Counted from the stretch's first letter, positions 1-10,421 are shown. The stretch: DNA of 64,000 nucleotides from Microbispora rosea subsp. aerata (GCF_014647835.1 NZ_BMPY01000014.1:41835-105834), one strand, 5' to 3'. Notes: generated by a model not told the origin, from the sequence alone. Made by a program: numbers and translations.

Positions 1-518
1 GCGAGTGCCGCCTCGGTCGTCTCCCTGGCCACGCCGGCCGTGAGGCCCAGCAGGACCCGTACGGTGAAGCCGTTCGCCGCGGCGTCGAGTGCGGTGGCCC
101 GGACGCAGTGGTCGGTGGCGATGCCGACGACGTCCACCGACTCGACGCCGCGCTCGCGCAGCCAGTCGGCCAGGCCGACGCCGTCCGCGGTGGCGCCCTC
201 GAAGCCGCTGTAGGCCGCCTGCCGCGCGCCCTTGCTGAAGACCTCCTCGACCTTCGCGGTGTCGAAAGCCGGGTGGAAGTCCGCGCCGGAGGTGCCGACC
301 ACGCAGTGCGGCGGCCAGGAGTCGACGTAGTCGGGCTCGGCCGCGAAGTGGGCGCCGGGATCGACGTGGTAGTCGCGGGTGGCGACCACGTGGTCGTACG
401 CGTGCTCGTGCACGTGGCGGCTGATCGCGGCGGCCACCTCGGCGCCGCCGCCGACCGGCAGGCTGCCGCCCTCGCAGAAGTCGTTCTGCACGTCCACGAC
501 GATGAGCGCGGTCTTCAT
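1..518 (-). CDS. pncA: Nicotinamidase (isochorismatase-fold), 3' end beyond window
   Basis: Hydrolyses nicotinamide to nicotinate and ammonia for NAD salvage in the cytoplasm. The visible 172 codons begin MKTALIVVDVQNDF, giving the family's catalytic Asp9. A Lys lies in FSKGARQAAYSGF, and the nucleophilic Cys is in IATDHCVRATALDAA. A purine-rich stretch precedes the ATG at 518. Only the last few residues are lost at the left edge. The gene follows pncB on the same strand, so the two consecutive salvage steps are adjacent, but an 18-bp hairpin separates them. Family is secure. Strict nicotinamidase rather than another isochorismatase-like hydrolase is supported by the pncB neighbour. Confidence 0.9.
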   Translation of the reverse strand, partial: MKTALIVVDVQNDFCEGGSLPVGGGAEVAAAISRHVHEHAYDHVVATRDYHVDPGAHFAAEPDYVDSWPPHCVVGTSGADFHPAFDTAKVEEVFSKGARQAAYSGFEGATADGVGLADWLRERGVESVDVVGIATDHCVRATALDAAANGFTVRVLLGLTAGVARETTEAAL

Positions 519-537
519 GGAGTCACCTCACAGTGGC

Positions 538-584
538 GATCGCGGAAGACCGGCGTCGTCCTCATGCGCCGGTCTTCCGCGATC
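538..584 (-). terminator. Perfect 18-bp inverted repeat between pncB and pncA
   Basis: Arms at 538-555 and 567-584 are exact reverse complements (gatcgcggaagaccggcg and its complement) around an 11-nt loop. The stem starts at the pncB stop codon and ends about 20 bp before the pncA ATG. There is no T-tract on either side. It may terminate or attenuate transcription between the two genes, or stabilise the pncB transcript end. GC-rich hairpins without U-tails are common terminators in actinomycetes. Confidence 0.6.
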
Positions 585-1866
585 ACTTGAAGATAGTAGG
601 GACTGCGGGGTCTCCGGGGGAGAGGCTGTGGGCCTCCAGCGGCAACTCGGCCAAGGTCGCCCGGTGGCGTTCGCGCGCCGCGTCCAGGGGTTCGCGGCCC
701 ACGACCTCGCCGTCCCGGACGAGCTCGGCCAGCAGCGGGCGGCCGTCCGTCTCCACCGGCTCGCGGGTGATCACCTCGGCGGTCGCGACGCCGTCGCCGA
801 TCCTGCGGTAGGCCCACTTGCGCCCGCCGACGCTGGGCTTGCCGACGGACGCCTTGGCGACCGGCTGGAGCGCCCCCGAGTGATCCTCGCGGGCGACCAG
901 CTTGTAGACGAGGCTGGCCGTCGGGTGCCCCGAGCCGGTGGACAGGGCGGTGCCGACGCCGTAGGCGTCCACCGGGGCGGCGGCCAGCGCGGCGATCGCG
1001 AACTCGTCCAGGTCGCTGGTGACGACGATCCGCGTGCGCTTGGCGCCCAGCTCGTCGAGCAGGCGGCGCACCTCGACGGCCACGACCGCCAGGTCGCCGG
1101 AGTCGATGCGCACCGCGCCGAGATCGGGACCGGCCAGTTCGACGGCGGTGCGCACGGCCTTCGCCACGTCGTAGGTGTCGATGAGCAGGGTGGTGCCGAG
1201 CCCGAGGGACTCGAGCTGGGCCCGGAAGGCGTCTTCCTCCGAGTCGTGCAGCAGGGTGAACGCGTGGGCGGCGGTGCCCGCGGTCGGCACGCCGTACGTG
1301 AGACCGGCCATGAGGTTGGACGTGGAGGCGAAGCCGCACAGGTAGGCGGCCCTGGCGGCGGCGACCGCGGCGTGCTCGTGGGTGCGACGCGAGCCCATCT
1401 CGATGAGCGGCCGGTCGCCGGCGGCCTGGGCCATCCGGGACGCGGCGGCGGCGATCGCGCAGTCGTGGTTGAGGATCGACAGGGCCACGGTCTCCAGCAG
1501 CACGGCCTCGGCGAACGTCCCCTCCACCACGAGGATCGGTGATCCGGGGAAGAACGCCTCGCCCTCGCGGTAGCCGTACACGTTGCCGGAGAAGCGGTAG
1601 CCGGCGAGGAACTCGGCGGTGGGCTCGTCCACGATCCCGCGCGAGCGCAGGAACTCGATGTCCCGCTCCTCGAAGCGGAAGCTCTCCAGCGCGTCGAGGA
1701 ACCGCCCGGTGCCGGCGACCACGCCGTAGCGCCGTCCTCCGGGCAGCCGCCGGGCGAACACCTCGAAGACCGCCCGCCGGTGCGCGGCGCCGCTCGCCAG
1801 TGCGGCCTGAAGCATGGTCAGTTCGTACTGGTCCGTCAGCAGGGCCGTGCCCGTGGTCGTGCGCAC
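583..1866 (-). CDS. pncB: Nicotinate phosphoribosyltransferase
   Basis: Converts nicotinate and PRPP to nicotinate mononucleotide in the Preiss-Handler route, with ATP hydrolysis stimulating the reaction. The 427-residue product starts at GTG 1866 ([19 protein letters not shown]). The TDQYELTM opening and the later RIDSGDLA and [10 protein letters not shown] segments are family signatures; the His in the last is in the position phosphorylated in characterised enzymes. The open frame extends upstream to 2271 only by running through clpS on the other strand. The 39-bp gap to clpS holds two divergent promoters. Confidence 0.93.
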   Translation of the reverse strand: MRTTTGTALLTDQYELTMLQAALASGAAHRRAVFEVFARRLPGGRRYGVVAGTGRFLDALESFRFEERDIEFLRSRGIVDEPTAEFLAGYRFSGNVYGYREGEAFFPGSPILVVEGTFAEAVLLETVALSILNHDCAIAAAASRMAQAAGDRPLIEMGSRRTHEHAAVAAARAAYLCGFASTSNLMAGLTYGVPTAGTAAHAFTLLHDSEEDAFRAQLESLGLGTTLLIDTYDVAKAVRTAVELAGPDLGAVRIDSGDLAVVAVEVRRLLDELGAKRTRIVVTSDLDEFAIAALAAAPVDAYGVGTALSTGSGHPTASLVYKLVAREDHSGALQPVAKASVGKPSVGGRKWAYRRIGDGVATAEVITREPVETDGRPLLAELVRDGEVVGREPLDAARERHRATLAELPLEAHSLSPGDPAVPTIFK

Positions 1867-1905
1867 GTGTCGAAGACTACGACGGACGTGGTGCAGGATG
1901 GTTAC

Positions 1906-2193
1906 GTGGGTAGCACTGCTCCAGCCGAGGTCGAGCGTCCGTCGTCGGACGTGCGCCCCGATCTGCCGTGGCTCACGATCGTGTGGAACGACCCCGTCAA
2001 CCTGATGTCGTACGTCACGTACGTCTTCCAGACCGTGTTCGGCTATCCCCGGCAGAAGGCCGAGAAGCTGATGATGGACGTCCACCACAAGGGGAAGGCC
2101 GTCGTCGCCAGCGGCACCCGGGAGGAGATGGAGCGGGACGTGCAGATCCTCCACTCCTACGGCCTGTGGGCGACCGTTCAGCAGGACAAGTGA
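1906..2193 (+). CDS. clpS: ATP-dependent Clp protease adaptor ClpS
   Basis: Adaptor that delivers N-degron substrates to ClpAP/ClpCP. The 95-residue product has the ClpS core: [20 protein letters not shown] binds the N-terminal residue of the substrate, and [18 protein letters not shown] binds the Clp N-domain. GTG 1906 is chosen because AGGA lies about 8 bases upstream; in-frame GTGs at 1888 and 1891 are alternatives. Its TGA overlaps the ATG of the next gene by one base, so the two are translationally coupled. The clpS/DUF2017 pairing is typical of actinobacteria. Confidence 0.93.
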   Translation: MGSTAPAEVERPSSDVRPDLPWLTIVWNDPVNLMSYVTYVFQTVFGYPRQKAEKLMMDVHHKGKAVVASGTREEMERDVQILHSYGLWATVQQDK

Positions 2194-2717
2194 TGAGCAC
2201 GGGATTTCGGGCGACGCGCGACGGGGTGACCGTCCATCTCGACGCGGGCGAGGTGTCGATCCTCCGGTCACTGGTGTCGCAGGTGCTCGGGCTGGTCGAG
2301 CCGGGCGCCACCGGCGACGACCCGCTGGAGCGCGCCCTCGGCATCGGCTCGGCGGCCCCGCCGGCCGACCCCGTGCTCGCGCGCCTGTTCCCCTCGGCGT
2401 ACGCCGACGACGAGGAGGCGGCGCGGGAGTTCCGGCGTTACACGGAGGCCACGCTGCGGGACGGCAAGCGGGCCGACGCGACGACGCTGCTCGAGACGGC
2501 GGTGCCGGGGCGGCTCGTGCTGACGCCGGAGCAGGCGCAGGCGTGGCTGCGGGCGCTGAACGACGTGCGCCTCGCGCTCGGCGTGCGGCTGGAGGTGACC
2601 GAGGAGGTCCACGAGGAGATCGCCTCGATGTCCGAGGACGACCCCCGCTATCCGGCGTTCGTGACCTATGACTGGCTGACCTACCTGCAGGACACCCTCG
2701 TCAGGGCGCTTTGGTAG
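2193..2717 (+). CDS. DUF2017 family protein
   Basis: A 174-residue acidic, soluble protein with no signal peptide or membrane segment. It matches the DUF2017 family that accompanies clpS in actinobacteria. It starts at an ATG sharing one base with the clpS stop (TGATG). The C-terminal half (LTPEQAQAWLRALNDVRLAL, then a Glu-rich helix) is the most family-like part. Function is unknown; linkage suggests a role with ClpS or regulated proteolysis. It ends 9 bp before the JAMM protease gene, so the four or five genes from clpS onward may be co-transcribed. Confidence 0.85.
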   Translation: MSTGFRATRDGVTVHLDAGEVSILRSLVSQVLGLVEPGATGDDPLERALGIGSAAPPADPVLARLFPSAYADDEEAAREFRRYTEATLRDGKRADATTLLETAVPGRLVLTPEQAQAWLRALNDVRLALGVRLEVTEEVHEEIASMSEDDPRYPAFVTYDWLTYLQDTLVRALW

Positions 2718-2726
2718 GTTCCGAGC

Positions 2727-3143
2727 ATGCTGACGATCTCACGCGAACTGGTCGACAAGATCGTTGCCCACGCCCGGGCCGACCACCCGGACGAGGCGTG
2801 CGGCGTGGTGGCGGGGCCCGCCGGGTCCGACCGCCCCGAGCGGTTCATTCCGATGGAGAACGCCGAGCGCTCCCCGACGTTCTACCGCTTCGACTCGATG
2901 GAGCAGTTGCGCGTGTGGCGGGAGATGGACGACCGCGACGAGGTCCCGGTCGTGATCTACCACTCCCACACCGCCACCGAGGCGTACCCCTCCCGCACGG
3001 ACATCAGCTACGCCTCCGAGCCCGACGCCCACTACGTGCTGGTGTCGACCGCCTCCGAGGAGGAGACGCCGTTTCGGTCCTTCCGGATCGTGGACGGTGT
3101 CGTAACCGAGGAGGAAGTCAAGATCGTAGAGTCCTACGGTTAA
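2727..3143 (+). CDS. mec: JAMM/Mov34 metalloprotease (Mec-type, CysO processing)
   Basis: Zinc metalloprotease of 138 residues with a complete JAMM motif: Glu23 in PDEACG, then H79-S-H81, Ser89 and Asp92. In Mycobacterium tuberculosis, Mec releases cysteine from the CysO-cysteine adduct. In other sulfur-carrier systems a related protease trims residues after the carrier's Gly-Gly. Its position two genes before cysO and cysM supports this role. The CysO here ends GGAR, so trimming would be needed before activation. A 276-bp gap to cysO contains a candidate upstream ORF. Confidence 0.9.
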   Translation: MLTISRELVDKIVAHARADHPDEACGVVAGPAGSDRPERFIPMENAERSPTFYRFDSMEQLRVWREMDDRDEVPVVIYHSHTATEAYPSRTDISYASEPDAHYVLVSTASEEETPFRSFRIVDGVVTEEEVKIVESYG

Positions 3144-3152
3144 ACTTAAGTT

Positions 3153-3281
3153 ATGCCCAACGATGACGCTCGTCCCGTGTCGTCACCGGCTGTCCTTTTG
3201 TGCCGGGCACGCCCGGAGTCTCCTGTGCAGGCGTTCCTCTTCGCGCACACGCCTTCTGTCGTCGTCTACGACTGTCGCTGA
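3153..3281 (+). CDS. Candidate leaderless 42-codon upstream ORF before cysO
   Basis: ATG 3153 lies exactly 6 bases after TAAACT (3141-3146), the geometry of a leaderless actinobacterial promoter. The frame encodes MPNDDARPVSSPAVLLC and ends VVVYDCR, with Cys codons at 17 and 41, the second two codons before the stop. It is too short and unconserved to call a protein with confidence. It could be a regulatory leader sensing cysteine supply for cysO-cysM. A second mini-ORF (3387-3413, MTTTDQGD) ends 6 bases before the cysO start. Confidence 0.25.
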   Translation: MPNDDARPVSSPAVLLCRARPESPVQAFLFAHTPSVVVYDCR

Positions 3282-3419
3282 CCCGATTGCCCGGCGGAGG
3301 CGCCCCGTACGGCCCCGCCGGGGGGAAAGATCGCTGGAATCCACTCCAGCCTGCCCATGTTTCACTCAGGTGAACGCCCCACCATCATGACGACCACTGA
3401 CCAAGGAGATTGAGCCGAG

Positions 3420-3698
3420 ATGGCCATCGAGGTCCGCATTCCGACCATCCTCCGCAGCTACACCGGTGGCGCCAAGGCGGTCAACGCCCAGGGAGCGACT
3501 CTCGAAGAGCTCATCGGCGACCTGGAGACGCGCCACCCCGGTCTGAAGGACCGGCTGGTGGACGAGTCCGGGCTGCGCCGATTCGTCAACGTCTACCTCA
3601 ACGACGAGGACGTGCGTTTCCTCGGCGGGCTCGGCACCCCCGTCTCCGACGGCGACACCGTGACCGTGCTCCCCGCCGTCGCGGGCGGAGCGCGCTAA
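3420..3698 (+). CDS. cysO: Sulfur-carrier protein CysO (MoaD/ThiS fold)
   Basis: Small ubiquitin-fold sulfur carrier of 92 residues. The C-terminal thiocarboxylate donates sulfur to CysM for cysteine synthesis from O-phosphoserine. The fold signature is clear: IRIP-like start (MAIEVRIPTILRSYTGGAK), VNVYLNDEDVRFLGGLGTP and GDTVTVLPAVAGGAR. The chain continues two residues past the Gly-Gly (Ala-Arg), so it is a precursor needing proteolysis, plausibly by the upstream JAMM protease. AAGGAG lies 11 bases before the ATG. The stop codon directly abuts the cysM ATG. Confidence 0.93.
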   Translation: MAIEVRIPTILRSYTGGAKAVNAQGATLEELIGDLETRHPGLKDRLVDESGLRRFVNVYLNDEDVRFLGGLGTPVSDGDTVTVLPAVAGGAR

Positions 3699-4646
<948 letters not shown>

Positions 4647-4662
4647 TCCCGGGAAAGATCGA

Positions 4663-4725
4663 CCGGCTCACCCGCCCGCTCCGGCGTGGGTGGGCCGGAG
4701 ACCCGGTTCGGGCCGGGTGAGCCGG
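4663..4725. terminator. Bidirectional terminator between cysM and the DUF3352 gene
   Basis: Exact 12-bp arms ccggctcacccg (4663-4674) and cgggtgagccgg (4714-4725) flank a 39-nt loop. The loop contains a nested hairpin, ctccgg (4679-4684) with ccggag (4695-4700). It sits between convergent stop codons at 4646 and 4737, as expected for a shared terminator. No T-run is present. Confidence 0.65.
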
Positions 4726-4736
4726 AGCATGGGGGA

Positions 4737-6359
4737 TCAGTTGAACACGACCCGGAGGGTGAAGGTCGAGCCGTCCCCGCCGTGGGTGCCGCTCAGGCCG
4801 ATCGCCCGCAGCTTCTCCACGTCGGCGCGGGCCTGGACGGGCAGGCCGTCGAGATACAGCTTCTCCAGCCGGTCGAGGTCGGCGTACACCGCGTAGGTGG
4901 CGTCGGCGGCGTCCGGGACGGCGAGCGTGAAGGTCTCGCTCTCGCCGAGCGTGCCGCCGCCCTTCAGCGCGTCGGCGTACTCCTGCGTGCCGGCGATCAG
5001 GAACCGCCCGTCGCCCTCGGCCGTGGCGATGTCGGCGGGCCTTTCCATGCCGTTCAGGTGGGCCGTCAGCCGGTCCACCACCTCGCGCGCCTTCGCGGTG
5101 TCCGTCGTGATCACCGCGCCCACCCGGGGCAGCGCGCCGTCCAGGTCACGCTCGTCCAGGGCGAGGGTGAGGGTGCGGCCCAGCAGCGTCACGAGGTCGT
5201 CCGGCAGGGACAGGCCGTACCGCGTCCGCGCCTGGTCGAGGGTCTCCCTGATCACCCCGCCACCCGACGAGATCGCAGTCCCGGTGGCCGCCTGTTCGAT
5301 GGACGGCCACTGCTCGCGCAGCAGGTCGCCCAGTCCGGAGATCGAGACGGCCGCGACCGTGGAGGCGGGCAGCTCGCCGATCTTCACCGGCTCGGGCCGG
5401 ACCCCCGGAACCGCCCCGCCCCGGGTGATGCCGGCCAGCTCGGCGTAGTCGCCGGAAAACCGGAGGGCCCCGGCGAACCGCATGCCCTTGACCTGCCGCA
5501 GCACGGGCGCAGAGGCGGCCTCGCCCCAGCGGGCACCGGCGATCTTCTCCAGGTCCATCCAGAACGACAGCACGCCCGGCTCGCCCAGCGCCCGCAGGTC
5601 GCCGGCGAAGCGCGGCTCGCCGGACAGCGGCGGCGCGGCGGCGTACTCGTCGGCCAGCTTCTGGCCGGCGGCGATGATGGCGTATCCGTCGCGGAACGCC
5701 AGGCCGCCCTTCTCGCCGCCGACGCCCAGCTTGGCGATGCCGGTGCGGGCCGCCGCCTCGTCCTTCACCTGTACGGCGAGCGCCCCGACGGGCTCGCCGC
5801 CGCCGTCGGCGGGCAGCACGGCGAGGCCGACGCGGTCGCCGAGCCAGGGCTCGACGTCCCTGGCGTAGTCGATCCCGGACAGGCCCGGGGCGTCCTTCCG
5901 CAGCGCGGCGACGAGGGCCTCGCGCGGGTCGTCCCCGGCGAAGGAGTCGCGGGTGGCGGAGAACTTGCGGGCGATGCCGAACAGCGCGAGCTTCTGCCCG
6001 GCCGACGGGTCGAGGTCGAGCCGCACGTACGCGAGCGCGTTCGCGGGCAGCACGTCCTGCGGCTGGGTGCCGCCGCCGCTGAGCTTCGAGGCGGCCCACA
6101 CACCACCCCCGCCGACCACGCCGACGAGCACGGCGGCCACCAGCGCGATGATCCAGCCGCGCCCGCGCCGGCCCCGTTCCGGGGGCGGCGGGGCGACCAC
6201 GGTGGCGGAGCCGATCTCCTCCTGCTCGCTCCAGGACGGCAGCCGCACGGTGCGGGCCTCGTCCACGGCGGCGCGGGGAACGCGGTAGGCGATGGTGCGG
6301 TCGAAGTCCTGCTCGTCCCGGGGATTCCAGGGGCCGTTGCGGGGGGCGTCGGGGGACAT
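4737..6359 (-). CDS. DUF3352 single-pass membrane protein
   Basis: A 540-residue protein with a charged cytoplasmic N-terminus of about 65 residues, one membrane helix (GWIIALVAAVLVGVVGGG, about residues 68-90) and a large extracytoplasmic domain of the DUF3352 type. The external domain begins with LPANALAYVRLDLDPSAGQK and repeats lipoprotein-like alpha/beta segments. Function is unknown in the family. ATG 6359 is preferred because AGGTGAG lies 7 bases upstream; GTG 6371 would add four residues. It is monocistronic and convergent with cysM. Confidence 0.82.
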   Translation of the reverse strand: MSPDAPRNGPWNPRDEQDFDRTIAYRVPRAAVDEARTVRLPSWSEQEEIGSATVVAPPPPERGRRGRGWIIALVAAVLVGVVGGGGVWAASKLSGGGTQPQDVLPANALAYVRLDLDPSAGQKLALFGIARKFSATRDSFAGDDPREALVAALRKDAPGLSGIDYARDVEPWLGDRVGLAVLPADGGGEPVGALAVQVKDEAAARTGIAKLGVGGEKGGLAFRDGYAIIAAGQKLADEYAAAPPLSGEPRFAGDLRALGEPGVLSFWMDLEKIAGARWGEAASAPVLRQVKGMRFAGALRFSGDYAELAGITRGGAVPGVRPEPVKIGELPASTVAAVSISGLGDLLREQWPSIEQAATGTAISSGGGVIRETLDQARTRYGLSLPDDLVTLLGRTLTLALDERDLDGALPRVGAVITTDTAKAREVVDRLTAHLNGMERPADIATAEGDGRFLIAGTQEYADALKGGGTLGESETFTLAVPDAADATYAVYADLDRLEKLYLDGLPVQARADVEKLRAIGLSGTHGGDGSTFTLRVVFN

Positions 6360-6450
6360 GGGCTCACTCACCTGCGTCGTCGTCGGGTACGCCGCGACGG
6401 TAGGCCGGGCCGCTAGCGCCGCGCTTGCAACCCGCTTACCGCCCGCCCTC

Positions 6451-6512
6451 GCGCGTCACCGCGGGCCCGCGCGTTACCGCCCGCGCGTCACCGCGGGCCC
6501 GCGTGTTACCGC
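6451..6512. repeat. Two-copy 32-bp direct repeat
   Basis: The unit starting gcgcgtcaccgcgggcccgc occurs at 6451-6482 and 6483-6512 with one internal substitution (gcgcgttacc versus gcgtgttacc). A degenerate third half-copy (cttaccgcccgccctc) precedes it. It lies between the divergent DUF3352 and thioesterase genes, so it could carry regulator sites or be a slippage product. Confidence 0.7.
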
Positions 6513-6589
6513 GAGCCCCGGCGCGGGCGGTCCGAGCGCCACGCTACAGTAATGACCAGAACAAAATTCGGTAGAGCGGCGAGGAGCGC

Positions 6590-7384
6590 ATGACCAAGTT
6601 CGACGAGGCCACGCAGGCGATCCGGGTCGACGACACCACCTACGACGTGTGTCTCGACGACGGATACTCCATCGGAGGGCCGCTCAACGGCGGCTACCTC
6701 ATGGCCACGATGCTGCGCGCCGTGGTGGACGCCTCGCCGCACGCGCACCCGGTCTCCACCAGCGCCCAGTTTCTGCGGGTGGCCCGGCCCGGCCCGGCCA
6801 GGGTGCTCCTCGAACCGCTCAAGGCGGGCCGTACGGCGGCGATGACCCGGGCGCGGCTCGTGCAGGACGGCCAGTCGTTCATCGAGATGCTCGTCACGAC
6901 CGCGACGCTGGACGGCGAGGCGGTCCCCGACTGGGCGGACGGCCCGTCGGCCGCCATGCCGGATCTGGCGGACTGCGTGCGCCTGCCCGAGCCCAAGCCC
7001 GAGTCGAACATGAACCTCAGCGCCCGGATGGAGCTGGCGTTCGACCCGCCCACCATCGGCTGGCTGACGGGCAAGCCGACCGGGCGGCCCGAGTCGCGGG
7101 CGTACTTCCGGCTGGCCGAGCCGCAGGACCCCGACCCGTACGTGCTGGCGCTGGCGGTCGACGCGCTGCCGCCGGTCGTGTTCTCGGCGGGCGCGCGGGG
7201 ATGGGCCCCGACGGTGGAGCTGACCTGGCACCTGCGCGCCCTGCCCGCGCCGGGATGGCTCACCCTGCTCGGCAGCGGGCGGCTGATCAGCGACGGCTGG
7301 TTCGACGAGGAGGTCGAGGTGTGGGACTCGGCGGGCCGTCTGGTCGCCCAGTCACGCCAGCTCGCACGCCTCGGCCGGGGCTGA
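6590..7384 (+). CDS. Acyl-CoA thioesterase-like double-hotdog protein
   Basis: A 264-residue soluble protein matching actinobacterial thioesterase-family (TesB-like, two hotdog folds) proteins. GGPLNGGYLMATMLRAV resembles the first hotdog helix, and the second half ends in a conserved-looking ELTWHLRALPAPGWLTL stretch. A GAGGAG site sits just before the ATG. The upstream sequence tacagtaatgaccag may hold the promoter. Substrate is not predictable. The next gene, murI, begins 65 bp downstream with its own upstream palindrome, so this gene is probably transcribed alone. Confidence 0.75.
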   Translation: MTKFDEATQAIRVDDTTYDVCLDDGYSIGGPLNGGYLMATMLRAVVDASPHAHPVSTSAQFLRVARPGPARVLLEPLKAGRTAAMTRARLVQDGQSFIEMLVTTATLDGEAVPDWADGPSAAMPDLADCVRLPEPKPESNMNLSARMELAFDPPTIGWLTGKPTGRPESRAYFRLAEPQDPDPYVLALAVDALPPVVFSAGARGWAPTVELTWHLRALPAPGWLTLLGSGRLISDGWFDEEVEVWDSAGRLVAQSRQLARLGRG

Positions 7385-7421
7385 CGCCCGCCGCGTTGTG
7401 AGCATTCTTACCCTGATCGGC

Positions 7422-7435
7422 GGGGAACGTTCCCC
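7422..7435. promoter_or_regulatory. 14-bp perfect palindrome upstream of murI
   Basis: ggggaacgttcccc is a perfect palindrome located 15 bp before the murI GTG. It could be an operator for a dimeric regulator or a small stem in the leader. Chance occurrence in GC-rich DNA cannot be excluded. Confidence 0.35.
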
Positions 7436-7449
7436 TAACCTTGGGAAGC

Positions 7450-8283
7450 GTGCCGGACAACTCAAGGGCGATCGGGATCTTTGACAGCGGCGTGGGCGGC
7501 CTGACGGTCGCCCGGGCGATCATCGACCAGCTGCCCCACGAATCGATCTTCTACGTGGCCGACACGGCCCACCAGCCGTACGGGCCCAAGAGCATCGCCG
7601 AGCTGCGCGCCTACGCGCTTGAGGTCATGGACCACCTGGCCGAGCACGACGTGAAGATGCTGGTCATCGCGTGCAACAGCGCCAGCTCGGCCGTGCTCAG
7701 GGACGCCAGGGAGCGCTACGACGTCCCGGTCGTCGAGGTGATCCAGCCCGCCGTGCGGCGGGCCGTGCGGGCCACCAGGAACGGCAAGGTCGGCGTGATC
7801 GCCACGCGGGCCACCATCGAGTCGATGGCCTACCACGACGCCTTCGCCGCCGCCCCCGACGTCGAGCTGGTCGCGGTGGCCGCCCCCCTGCTGGTGGAGT
7901 TCGTCGAGCGGGGCGAGACGATGAGCGAGGAGCTCATCGAGGTGCTCGGGGGCTACCTCAAACCGATCCGGGACGCGGGCTGCGACACGCTCATCCTCGG
8001 CTGCACGCACTACCCGCTGCTCACCGGCGCCCTGTCGTACGTCGCAGGCGACGAGGTCACGCTGGTGTCCAGCGCCGAGGAGACGGCCAAGGACGTCTAC
8101 CGGATCCTGCACGACCGCGGGCTGTCCAACGGGGCGGGCCGGCCCACGCACCGCTTCCGGGCGACCGGCGACACCGAGCTGTTCGAGCGGCTCGGCCAGC
8201 GCTTCCTCGGTCCCGAGCTCCAGTCGGTGGAGCGGACCGCCCCCGGCATCGGCGACGTCACCGGCGTAGGGAGTTCTCGATGA
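7450..8283 (+). CDS. murI: Glutamate racemase
   Basis: Makes D-glutamate for peptidoglycan from L-glutamate without a cofactor. The two catalytic cysteines are in [10 protein letters not shown] and LGCTHYP, and the opening [18 protein letters not shown] is diagnostic. GTG 7450 gives 277 residues. TTG 7441 would add three and has better spacing from a possible ribosome site, so the start is uncertain. The TGA overlaps the next ATG by four bases (ATGA), starting a tight four-gene run of murI, MBL hydrolase, rph and rdgB, an order common in actinobacteria. Confidence 0.93.
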   Translation: MPDNSRAIGIFDSGVGGLTVARAIIDQLPHESIFYVADTAHQPYGPKSIAELRAYALEVMDHLAEHDVKMLVIACNSASSAVLRDARERYDVPVVEVIQPAVRRAVRATRNGKVGVIATRATIESMAYHDAFAAAPDVELVAVAAPLLVEFVERGETMSEELIEVLGGYLKPIRDAGCDTLILGCTHYPLLTGALSYVAGDEVTLVSSAEETAKDVYRILHDRGLSNGAGRPTHRFRATGDTELFERLGQRFLGPELQSVERTAPGIGDVTGVGSSR

Positions 8284-9032
8284 AACTGACGATCATCGGA
8301 TGCTCGGGCAGCTTTCCCGGCCCCGACAGTCCGGCCTCCTGCTACCTCTTCGAGGCCGAGGGCTTCCGATTGCTGATGGACTTCGGCAACGGCTCGCTGG
8401 GCGCGCTCCAGCGGCACACCGGGCTCTACGACGTCGACGCCATCCTCCTGTCCCACCTGCACGCCGACCACTGCCTCGACCTGTGCGCCTACCACGTCGT
8501 GCGCACCTACACCCCGGACGGCCCCCTGCCGAAGGTGCCCGTCCACGCCCCGGCGGGCGCCTCCAAACGGCTCAACGCGGCGTACGCGATGCCGGACGAG
8601 CCCGTGCTCGAGAAATCCTTCGACTTCGTACGGCTGTCGCCCGGCACCCGGCACGTCGGCCCGTTCGAGGTGACGGCCGCCCCGATGAACCACCCCGTTG
8701 AGACCTACGGCTTCCGCGTCTCCCACCGGGGCAGGTCCGTCGCGTACTCGGCGGACACCGGCGAGTCGGCCGAGCTGGTGAAGCTGGCCAACGAGGCCGA
8801 CGTGCTGCTGTGCGAGGCGTCCTTCCTCGACGAGCCGGGCCTGACCCCGGGCCTGCACCTGAGCGGCAGGCAGGCGGCCGAGCACGCCGCCCGCGCCGAG
8901 GCCGGCGCGCTCGTCCTCACCCATCTCGTCCCGTGGTACGACAAGTCCCGCATCCTGGAGGACGCCTCGCGCGGCGGCTTCGCCGGTCCGATGGAGTTGG
9001 CGCGGAGCGGGGCCGTGTATGACCTAGGGTGA
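8280..9032 (+). CDS. MBL-fold metal-dependent hydrolase
   Basis: A 250-residue metallo-beta-lactamase-fold protein. The metal motif HLHADHCLD (HxHxDH) is followed by the His in [11 protein letters not shown], the Asp in YSADTGES and a His in LTHLVPWYD. The architecture resembles RNase Z/arylsulfatase-like hydrolases but the substrate is unknown. In mycobacteria a homologue sits in the same position between murI and rph, which hints at a link with RNA processing. It is translationally coupled to murI by the ATGA overlap. Confidence 0.85.
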   Translation: MKLTIIGCSGSFPGPDSPASCYLFEAEGFRLLMDFGNGSLGALQRHTGLYDVDAILLSHLHADHCLDLCAYHVVRTYTPDGPLPKVPVHAPAGASKRLNAAYAMPDEPVLEKSFDFVRLSPGTRHVGPFEVTAAPMNHPVETYGFRVSHRGRSVAYSADTGESAELVKLANEADVLLCEASFLDEPGLTPGLHLSGRQAAEHAARAEAGALVLTHLVPWYDKSRILEDASRGGFAGPMELARSGAVYDLG

Positions 9033-9037
9033 CCCGT

Positions 9038-9754
<717 letters not shown>

Positions 9755-9773
9755 TTCACGGGAGAACGACAGC

Positions 9774-10376
9774 ATGAACAAGGTGGTCCTGGCCACCCGG
9801 AACGCCGGGAAGGTCGTCGAACTGCGCCGGATCCTCGCCGACGCCGGGGTGCCGGTCGAGCTCGTCGGGCTGGAGGCGTTCCCGCACGTCGGCGACGTCG
9901 CCGAGACCGGGCTCACGTTCGCGGAGAACGCGCTGCTCAAGGCGCGCGCGGTCGCCGCGGCCAGCGGCCTGCCCGCCGTCGCCGACGACTCCGGCTTGTG
10001 CGTGGACGCGCTGAACGGCATGCCCGGCATCTTCTCCGCCCGCTGGTCGGGCCGCCACGGCGACGACGACGCCAATCTCGATCTGCTGCTCGCGCAGATC
10101 GCCGACGTGCCGGACGGCCGCCGCCAGGCCCACTTCGCCTGCTCGGCCGCCCTCGCGCTGCCGACCGGACGGGAGCACGTGGTGGAGGGGGCCGTGCACG
10201 GCCACCTCATCCGCGAACGGCGCGGCACCGGCGGCTTCGGCTACGACCCGATCTTCGTGCCGGACGGCGAGACCCGCACCACCGCCGAGATGACGGCCGA
10301 GGAGAAGAACGCGATCAGCCACCGGGGCAAGGCGTTCCGCGCGCTCGCCCCGGTGATCGCCGAGGTCGTCTCGTAA
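9774..10376 (+). CDS. rdgB: XTP/dITP diphosphatase (non-canonical purine NTP pyrophosphatase)
   Basis: House-cleaning Ham1/RdgB enzyme of 200 residues that hydrolyses dITP and XTP to monophosphates. VVLATRNAGKVVELRRIL is the nucleotide-binding start. VADDSGLCVDALNGMPGIFS and GTGGFGYDPIFVPDG are conserved active-site blocks, and EEKNAISHRGKA closes the site. A GGAGAAC ribosome site precedes the ATG. It is the last gene of the murI run. Confidence 0.94.
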   Translation: MNKVVLATRNAGKVVELRRILADAGVPVELVGLEAFPHVGDVAETGLTFAENALLKARAVAAASGLPAVADDSGLCVDALNGMPGIFSARWSGRHGDDDANLDLLLAQIADVPDGRRQAHFACSAALALPTGREHVVEGAVHGHLIRERRGTGGFGYDPIFVPDGETRTTAEMTAEEKNAISHRGKAFRALAPVIAEVVS

Positions 10377-10421
10377 TCTCGCCGTAAGACCCCGGCGGGC
10401 GGCCGGGCGTACGTTCGTAAT

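Noticed and set aside
3144-3419. S-box or T-box type riboswitch before cysO
   Set aside because: No conserved core of these RNA classes was recognisable; only short ORFs and a promoter-like element are visible.
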